A stretch of DNA of 64,000 bases from Lunularia cruciata (lineage: Eukaryota > Streptophyta > Marchantiopsida > Lunulariales > Lunulariaceae): contig OX419756.1 of NCBI GenBank assembly GCA_948567375.1, forward strand, positions 6,949,001 to 7,013,000. The letters are read 5' to 3'. A program made the position numbers and the translations under genes. Numbering within the stretch: position 1 is the first letter of the stretch; each line of letters opens with the position of its first letter. Shown here in pieces: positions 56,972-64,000 of the stretch. The notes under the pieces were generated by a model. It made no database searches. It was not told the origin of the DNA and saw nothing but the letters and a program-made list of their open reading frames with translations.

Positions 56972-59460
56972 TTATTCCTTTGCAGGAAGAGCAAGTGGTG
57001 CTTGTGACAAACTCTCAACTCCTTTGAATATTTGAATGAGTTGCATGAGCTCCTTTTTGTACCCATCCATAAATTGTACAAAATGATTTTGTGTTTCCTT
57101 GAACTTGGCATTAGTATGGCCTTGTAGCTTGGTAGCCAACAACTTGAGTTGCTCATTTTTGTAGGCCTTCCTCTTTAGTACATCAATTTGATTTTGAAAA
57201 TCCTCCACCTTTATGCATTGGGAGGTTTCATTGGCTATTTACTCCAATTCACTAAGTAGTTGCATTGTTGTATGCTCAATAGTTGTGAGCAACCAAGCTT
57301 GTTTGTTTTCCAAATTGGCTTGTTCATTATTGAGCTCATTTCTCATCTCCTTATAAATCCTCATCTCTTGTTCCAACAGCTTCTCTTGGTGTTGTGTCAA
57401 GTTGGTGGACAAGTTTGAGATGCAAAGGTCGGTCAATTGCTTCAAATTCTTGTATCTTGTTTCCATTGCCTTTCTATTTGCATGAGCCATTTCCAATTTG
57501 ATTTGGACAATAATAAGTTTATCATCTCAATTTCAAATCTTGTCTTCATGTTGATTTCATTCTTGGAAGATTTGCTGATTATAGTGTCAACCTCCTTCTT
57601 TAACCCTTGGATTGGCATTTTGTATTGCTCCTATCATTTAGTTCCTCTCTCTGGAACTCCTCTAGACACTCATTGCTTTCTTTGGCTTCTAGTTTGTCTT
57701 GGCTTGGACTAGTTGGTGCAAGTGGCACACAAGAGCCAATAATTCTTTTATTGTCAGATCTAGCTTTTGGTACAATGGCAAGATCTCCTCTAACGATTTA
57801 ATTGTTGATGTCACCATATGGACCGAATATGCTACAATTAACCAAGGTAGAAAATAGTTTTCATGTCCTAGTTGATTTTGTAGGATCCTCTTCATTTTGG
57901 ACATATTCATTGGCTTCTTGCTTTCTAGCATGGGGTCCTTGTCCCAAATTGGGATGACCTTCTCCATTGCTTCATGGGTAGGAGTTGTTTCTTTGGGTGT
58001 GCCAGCCATATTTTTGTTGATTGGTAACAATGTTATTCTTCTCTATTTGTTCTTCCCACATAAGGGATATTAGTTGTTGCCATGTTGGATTTTTTGGACT
58101 CTAGCAAGAAATCCCCACCTCTATGGCATTGGTCTTCTTAAAAATTGGCCATAAGGCAAGTTTGTTTTGAATTATACTTTTTTATCATAGTGCAAGGTTT
58201 CCCCAAGGTTAGGAAGCAATTTAAGAGATGGATCCTTTATGGGAATGACCATTTCTATGGTTGGTACCTTCTCCTTATATGTTGGACCTCTTCTTTGATG
58301 ACAAGTAGGAGAGAAAACTGTGCTTTGTTGTTCATTACATAACCTTCTTTGTTCACCTCAAGTGACAAAATGTGAGTGAAGGACTAATTGCTCCCCAACT
58401 TTGTATTTTATTCCATTATTGTTTCCTTTTTATCAACCACCTTTTGTACCTAAGGCAGACTTTCTACACAAGCCAAACTATTATTGGTCTTACTTTTGCT
58501 CTCTCTTGATGAGAATTCTATCTCATGGTGTTGTCTTCATCTCTTTGAGACATGCACCTTGGATCATGCAATAGAGGTCCTCTTGTAGATTCTAATCAAG
58601 TTCCATGTATGTACTGTTCATATAAACTTCTTCACTCAAGTGTACTCTTGATTGCCATCCTAGTACTTCATAATTTCTTTGGGCAGTTTTAGGTCTCCAT
58701 TGAAGGAAGCCAGATTGTGTAGGTGAGTTGGGAACTTCTCCGTCACTTTGTCTATCAAAAGGTTTGTATCAAGAATGTCTATCAAAAATATAGAATAAAA
58801 GGGGATACAATAGTGGTAGAGCTATCGGTCATGTCTTTGAGCAGCTCAATGACCCCTCATGAAACATCATGGTCCAACTCATTGGTGTTTCCTTGTATAC
58901 AAGTTGAAAGAAGATAACCTAATTTTGGTTGATGTAATTTGTTTGCTTTGAACAAAATAACCTCATCATGGTCTTGGTGATGGTTTGATGGGTGTGGTCC
59001 TCAATTTTATACCTATTTGTAGGCTTTCCTTTTACAGATGAGTTATTGATTCTTTCTTTTAATATCTTGCTAGGATGACCATGTGTGGTGTTTATGTGAA
59101 TTTCCCAAAATGGTAGGATTCTACACCTAACACTCACTATCATTGATCCTTCATCCACATTGTTGGTAGTTTTGCAACAATTTCCCACTTAGGCTTTTGG
59201 AATTTGCATAGATTTCCTATAGCATGGCTACATCAATGTGCCCCAATCCCATCTTATGCTTCTTGATGTAATCCATTTGACTATAGAAACTAATCAGAGA
59301 TTTTGAGTGGTTTGCTTACAATTTCTAGAACTTCTCCCCAATCTAACTCAATTCTTGTCTCAAGAGTGCATTTTTGCATGATTGAATATTTTGATCCTTG
59401 TCCAATACAATCACTCACAACCCTGCTTACATAGTTTCTCTCTATTAGCACTTAGCAAAC
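56972..59460 (-). pseudogene. Decayed coding region with coiled-coil segments, unknown family
   Basis: Four minus-strand open frames, 58919-59188, 57689-58030, 57239-57496 and 56972-57208, start at positions that differ by multiples of three, so they lie in one frame broken by stops. The intervening sequence also reads as protein (for example RNYEVLGWQSRVHLSEEVY near 58650). Upstream, a shifted frame near 59260-59300 gives MDYIKKHKMGLGHIDVAML. The C-terminal 170 residues are highly charged and heptad-like (EKLLEQEMRIYKEMRNELNN, ENKQAWLL), predicted coiled coil. No catalytic motif or family is recognised. It directly abuts the truncated family C element. It could be an old host gene or an extra gene of a retroelement; the size was at least about 740 codons. 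Confidence 0.5.
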
Positions 59461-60819
59461 AAAGGTAAAATTCCAATCAAGAAAAATGCCAAATTCTCTC
59501 GCAATATCACAAGGATTGATAGTCATTGAGAAGTGAAAACAACAAAAGGATTTGAGCCCATGGGTTGGAGTTGTTCTTTTTATTGTCACAATGGGGTGAG
59601 GTCTTCCCTTCATCCATAATGGTGGTTGGCAAAAGGGTTGTGATCAACCGTCGCACAGGTGAGCTCGGGCACAAAATGATCATCAATGGTTCTTTGGTAG
59701 CACATGTGTCTTTTTTTGTGATTTCAAAATAGCAGCAAAAATCAATGGAATTGTGGGGTCAAAAGTTCATCTTGTCCTCATTTGTTCTATAGAGTTTTGC
59801 AAAGTCATGGCTTCCTTGTCTTAGAGTGGCTCACAAGGATCATTTCATTTGGTGGTCATATTTTTAGGTGGTAGGATACAAATATGAAATTGGTCTAACT
59901 ACAAATAGGATGGTCATTTTTATCACTCCTTGATCTTGTAAGCCAAGTAAATTTTTTTAGTGAACCTTGATACCCTAGTGTTGTAGAGGCATGACCCAGA
60001 AAATTTTTTATGCCCTACTTATGATGCTCTTGTGAGTTCCTAATCCCATTGTTCACAAAACCAAACACTTTTAACACTTTAGCTAATTTGCTATTAATTA
60101 GCTATTTACTTAAGAAGTATCTTTGAAGAATAGCTCATAGTTTCATTCATAGATTTTCTTTTCTCTATGTGCTTGCTTTTTTGAACTCCTTGCCTTGCAC
60201 TTTATAAATTCATCTTTTACTTTGAAGATAGTAATAAAAGAAGATATCAAGTCAACTAACATACCTCAAATGAAAAGAAGAGGGAAGAAAAGGTAGTGAA
60301 AAGTGCATAAAAGAAGGAAAAACACAAGATATGAAGAAAAGGTGCAAAGCACTACATCACAAGAAAGCACAAAGAATAACCAAAGTAGAGAAAAAGCTAA
60401 AAAAGACCTACTTTTGAACCATATAATAAAGTTCTTCTACAAGTATACTTGGTAGATTGGGTGGAAATGTCCTAGATGGAATGAGAACTCCCATTTGTAT
60501 TTGAAGATCCAATGCTTGTTTGCTTTGTGGGATGATTAAGACTTCTTATTTGAAATATGAGGTGAGTATGGCAGGCAAAATTGCACTCTCCTTTGCGAAG
60601 AGCCTTGTATTAAACTCCAAGAAAATCATCTAAATGATTGTGAAGGTGCACAAACTTTTCAATGCTGCAAAAGTTAATAGAGAGTAATTGTGATGCATGG
60701 TACTCGTTGCCCTTGATGGATATAATTGTCATTACTCTTGCTTGTATTGTTACTTATGCTAAAAACCTATGTAGAGATTTTGCAATAACACATGAAGAAG
60801 TGTACTTTACACATCCATG
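59461..60819. other. Intergenic stretch without a recognised feature
   Basis: No open frame of note on either strand and no transposon signature seen. The stretch is AT-rich, with a purine-rich run at about 60260-60400. It may include further upstream remains of the decayed gene at 56972-59460, but I could not follow it. Confidence 0.35.
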
Positions 60820-61012
60820 AATATCATAATCATAAAGGATATAGACCAAGTAAGTCTAACCACCACTACATTTGTGCTTGGGATCATATGTACTATAGGA
60901 ATTGTATAATTTTGTAAATATCATAATCATAGAGGAGATAGACCAAGCAAGTCTAACCAACACTATCCGTGCTTGGGATCATATGGACCATAGGGAATGT
61001 ATATAATTTTGT
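60820..61012. repeat. Tandem duplication, 2 x 97 bp
   Basis: AATATCATAATCATA at 60820 recurs at 60917, followed in both units by GATATAGACCAAG/GAGATAGACCAAG, AAGTCTAACCA, GTGCTTGGGATCATATG and AATTTTGTA. There are scattered substitutions and small indels. Confidence 0.8.
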
Positions 61013-61965
61013 AGTGATTGATATCATGGACTCTAGTGTACTCTTTATCCAAAGCAACACATTTTAATATCCAAACAAAACATCGTAATATGGGTACACA
61101 ATACATATCACGTAAAGATCTACAAACGCAATAGTCAGTTGATCTTAAACTACTAGGTTAGGTAAGCAAAATCGTAAATAGAATGATGTAATGAATTCCT
61201 CAACGTGAAATAGAAATAGTCAATTATACTCTCCGATCAAAAGAGAAGCATAGAGCAAAGCTCTAGAACTCCTCCAATCAAAATCATAACTCTATTAGGA
61301 AAATCCTTATTCTATCATCACAAAGCATGTAAAAGGTTTCATCCATTAAGTTATTCATGATTTGCAAGCCAATCAGTTCCCCTGATGTTTTCTTTGGACA
61401 TGGATCGCCTTTCCCATGAAAATATCTCATTAAGTGGAACCTACAATCACCACATATACGTAACAACTGTTAGACTAAGCAAGCCCTCTAGTCAATTTTG
61501 CACACAAAGCATGACTTCAGATACAATCAATCTATCTATCATCGGTAGCTATAACCTCGTTCCTGATAGTCATTGGATTTTTGCTCGCGTGCAATCGGTG
61601 TCCCAAAGTTTACATTGTCATTTACTTCAGCCGCCCATCGAAACCTTCTACATTTTCTAATGGATGATTGATAATCTTGTATATGTATCGTGTCATTTTC
61701 AACAACGCGGCTACGAAATGATAATCTCTCAATTACTTAAATGGTTGTAAAAAGAATAATATTTTTCTAGAATTTAACCACCTGAAGTAATGTACCTGCA
61801 GAATACTAATATAACCACGGTTCACATATCCTTCTAAGTCTTCACACTTATGGCAACTAGATTTCCATGAACTTTGTTTGTACTCTGCAAATATAAGCAT
61901 TGGGAGTGGCCGGTGGTCTAACACTACCACCACCGGCCCCTCCTCTGCCAACTACACGCACTGGT
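61013..61965. other. Intergenic stretch
   Basis: Frames minus 61284-61466, plus 61385-61660 and minus 61733-61951 have no domains. A short hairpin, GGCCGGTGGT (61908-61917) and ACCACCGGCC (61929-61938), precedes the promoter-like site. No gene is called. Confidence 0.35.
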
Positions 61966-61993
61966 CCACGTGGCGCCACGTTTTATAAATGAG
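61966..61993 (+). promoter_or_regulatory. G-box/ABRE-like and TATA promoter candidate
   Basis: TCCACGTGGC contains the palindromic G-box CACGTG and an ABRE core. It is followed by GCGCCACG and, about 12 bp on, TTTTATAAATGAG, a good plant TATA box. The first ATG downstream on the plus strand, at 62074, opens a frame of only 56 codons (62074-62244) without recognised similarity, so no gene can be assigned. Chance occurrence is possible. Confidence 0.3.
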
Positions 61994-62297
61994 CCATTGT
62001 CAACTTGCCGTACAGTTAAGTCAAAAGTGCCAAAGTTGGAGATTGTTTAAGTCGTTTCTCTGTTGTATAGGAAATGAAGAAAAATCCAAAACCAACGAGG
62101 AACGAGATCCATTTACACGGCTCTTACGCTCGTAACATATCGACGTCAAATCCACCGTTCTCTCTGAGCCTCCAACTTGAAGCTCTTCACATAATCACGA
62201 CAATCTTGAAGTCGGTAGTCGTTGGTCCGAGCTCCTGTGTTTAGAGCTGCACGCTTGTAATCTGTTAAACGTGCAATTAGAAGATAGTAGGAGTCAA

Positions 62298-62396
62298 GGC
62301 GACCGCGTAGGCTAACAAGAAGAAATCGGAAGACCCCATCAAGCCCGTACAAGGAGAAAACGAAAGATTTTTAAACATACGAAAGAGTAAAATGGT
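62298..62396 (+). repeat. R1 dispersed repeat, copy 4
   Basis: GGCGACCGCGTAGG at 62298, ATCGGAAGACCCCATCAAGC and GTACAAGGAGAAAACGAAAG in the same order as the reverse complement of copy 1 at 3462-3553. The right end is less clear than in other copies. Confidence 0.6.
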
Positions 62397-62711
62397 ATCT
62401 GTAAACACAATAGGGGGACTCATTATAAACGAGGGGTTTTGGGGTCCCATCGGAGGTTCGTAACTTTTTTAATGGTCTACAGGCAACTCATTTATGGTCG
62501 GGCATGGAACGATACGTTGGAAGTTTTACAGTACCCGGACCACATTCCATAGAAAATCCTGGGGGTCATGAGAAAGGTCACTCGTTATATTTTACAGATG
62601 ATCGAGACTTACAGATGGTGTGTAAATCTTCACTGGAGGCAGCTGAATGAACACGTGACAGGTTATATTCCTCCACACATCAGATGATTGATAAAATCAT
62701 GATGGGAACAT
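62397..62711. other. Spacer between two R1 copies
   Basis: No gene or repeat signature seen. The piece separates two R1 copies in direct orientation. Confidence 0.35.
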
Positions 62712-62798
62712 GCGACCGCGTGGGAAAACAAGAAAATTAGAAGACCCATCAAGCCGACAAGGTAAAGACCGGGGGTAAAATGGAATTAAACCCCAATA
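62712..62798 (+). repeat. R1 dispersed repeat, copy 5
   Basis: GCGACCGCGTGGGAAAACAAG at 62712, then AGAAGACCCATCAAGCCGAC, GGTAAAGACC, TAAAATGG and AAACCCCAATAATG at the end. It preserves both ends of the repeat and so best defines its length, close to 90 bp. Confidence 0.62.
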
Positions 62799-64000
62799 AT
62801 GTAATACAGGTTATAGAAATCATAAAATTACAACTATTCCAGCTAATCTAACCCTCTATTAATTTCAACCCCGCTATTGAAATTGAGATTCACTCCAAAA
62901 ACTGCAGCCTGGACTGTAAAACCATAAATTTATCTATGTATTATTTATTTGTGTGAGAGCTCTTTCTTAACGTACCTCCGCAGAAATTCTATGGACAGCG
63001 ATTCGGGTCTCGTAAAAAAATCGTAAATTTTTCATTTGAAATCTTCCCAATATCCCAATAGGATCGATAAGAAAATTTTGTATTAAATATCTAAGATATC
63101 TGAGCTATGCAAGTAAAAGACGATGGGTTTATTTCCGCCGCATTGCGTGACTTGCAAAGCACTCTGGAACGGTACGTCGACCCACATCCCTTGTGTTTCA
63201 TGCATTCAGCAGAATGCTCGAGAGTGGGTCAAGTTCCGTGGCGGTAAATGTGTTGTCCGCATGATCGTAAGGGGTTTTTTCATTTGTGTCGTGTCGTCCT
63301 CGGAGGACTACCATGCAGAACTGTCAGTATTTTCACGTCCATTCATGGCTTGTTTATCTCCTCTTCCTTTCGCTGTCCGAAGGGTGCTATGGCTCGGATT
63401 TCAATTTTATCTTCAATCACGGGGAGATATTCAAGTTCAAGCCTCCAACATTGCATGGGGGGTAGTTCAAATATATATAACGGGATGGGTATTGGTGAGG
63501 GGTTTAAAGGTTTTAAAGGTTTTTATGCACACACCATAAAAGCGGGGCGATAATAATTGGAAGGGGCTATGAAAGACGTGAAAGAACATTCTATAGTTTC
63601 CTGAAGCGGTGTTTCTCCTACAGCGTATGCTTTGGGGGCCAGTTGAACCCTGCTTTATTATGTCGAAAAACATAGTTTCTTCAAGTTCAAGCATATATAA
63701 ATTTCAAATTTTGTAGAAGCAATAACGTTGTCCGCAAAGTCGAGAATTTAACGTTAAACTCGTGTTAGGGGTAGTTAGCCCAGACGTGTGTCGAAGTTGT
63801 TCAGCGAGTTTCGCCCATCTCATAGATACATCAAAAACTAGCTCTTGGTGATTTTTCAGCGAGTTTGCTCAAGAAACTTCTCGACGCCTAAAGCAAACTT
63901 CTCATACAGAGCAAACTTAAAGATCTGCAGTTAACTTTTATCGTATTCCCTTGAACATTTAACTGGTCCATCGCACCCTCGAGTTTGACCCTAGTTTAAT
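62799..64000. other. Right-edge stretch without a supported gene
   Basis: A plus-strand ATG frame at 63123-63539 (138 codons, cysteine-containing start MGLFPPHCVTCKALWN) overlaps another frame at 63248-63553. Neither has a domain, splice context or homology that I can recognise, so neither is called. The first could be an exon of a gene running beyond the window. Confidence 0.3.

Noticed and set aside
61733..61951. Minus-strand coding frame starting MAEEGP
   Set aside because: Its first codon is TTG, it has no domain, and it lies across the hairpin near 61908.
63123..63539. 138-codon plus-strand gene at the right edge
   Set aside because: No domain, and an overlapping frame of similar quality exists; it could be an exon but cannot be supported.

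Overview
The window is nuclear DNA of a land plant. The evidence is a nepenthesin-type aspartic protease gene at the left edge and about 43 kb of plant-type Ty3/gypsy retrotransposons, several with C-terminal chromodomains and with primer sites matching initiator tRNA-Met. I cannot name the species. Apart from the protease, almost nothing is an intact host gene.

Layout. Positions 1-1239 hold the 3' part of an aspartic protease gene that enters from outside the window. Positions 1240-11042 are intergenic, with a truncated LTR, a foldback (MITE-like) element, tandem repeats and copies of a short dispersed repeat that I call R1. Positions 11078 to about 53800 are a nest of retroelements. The outermost is a decayed, minus-strand gypsy element (family B, about 10 kb of its own sequence), now split into five pieces. 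Into it went element A1 (+, 14414-20998), element A3 (-, 21547-40247), a solo LTR (40457-41170) and element A4 (-, 46182-52830). A3 was itself invaded by element C (-, 25948-31588) in its gag and by element A2 (+, 33361-39842) in its 5' LTR. Target-site duplications (GGATC, GTCAT, GAAAG and the imperfect AAGAC/AAGAT) and rejoining of reading frames across the insertions support this order. A1-A4 are one chromovirus family (LTR about 740 bp) and C is a second (LTR about 420 bp). Every copy carries stops or lost catalytic residues.

Positions 53800-64000 hold a truncated C-family fragment, a decayed minus-strand coding region of unknown family with coiled-coil character (56972 to about 59460), small tandem duplications, a G-box plus TATA promoter-like site near 61970 and two more R1 copies.

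The observation I find most interesting is that the LTR of family C carries perfect heat-shock-element arrays (alternating GAA/TTC) upstream of a TATA box, and these persist in all four copies in the window. This predicts a heat-activated chromovirus, by analogy with the Copia-type element ONSEN of Arabidopsis. Other points of interest are two nonsense lesions shared by A1 and A2, which suggest spread of a defective lineage; a -1 arrangement of gag and pol seen in three copies; and the R1 repeat, from which a 3 x 228-bp tandem array appears to have grown.
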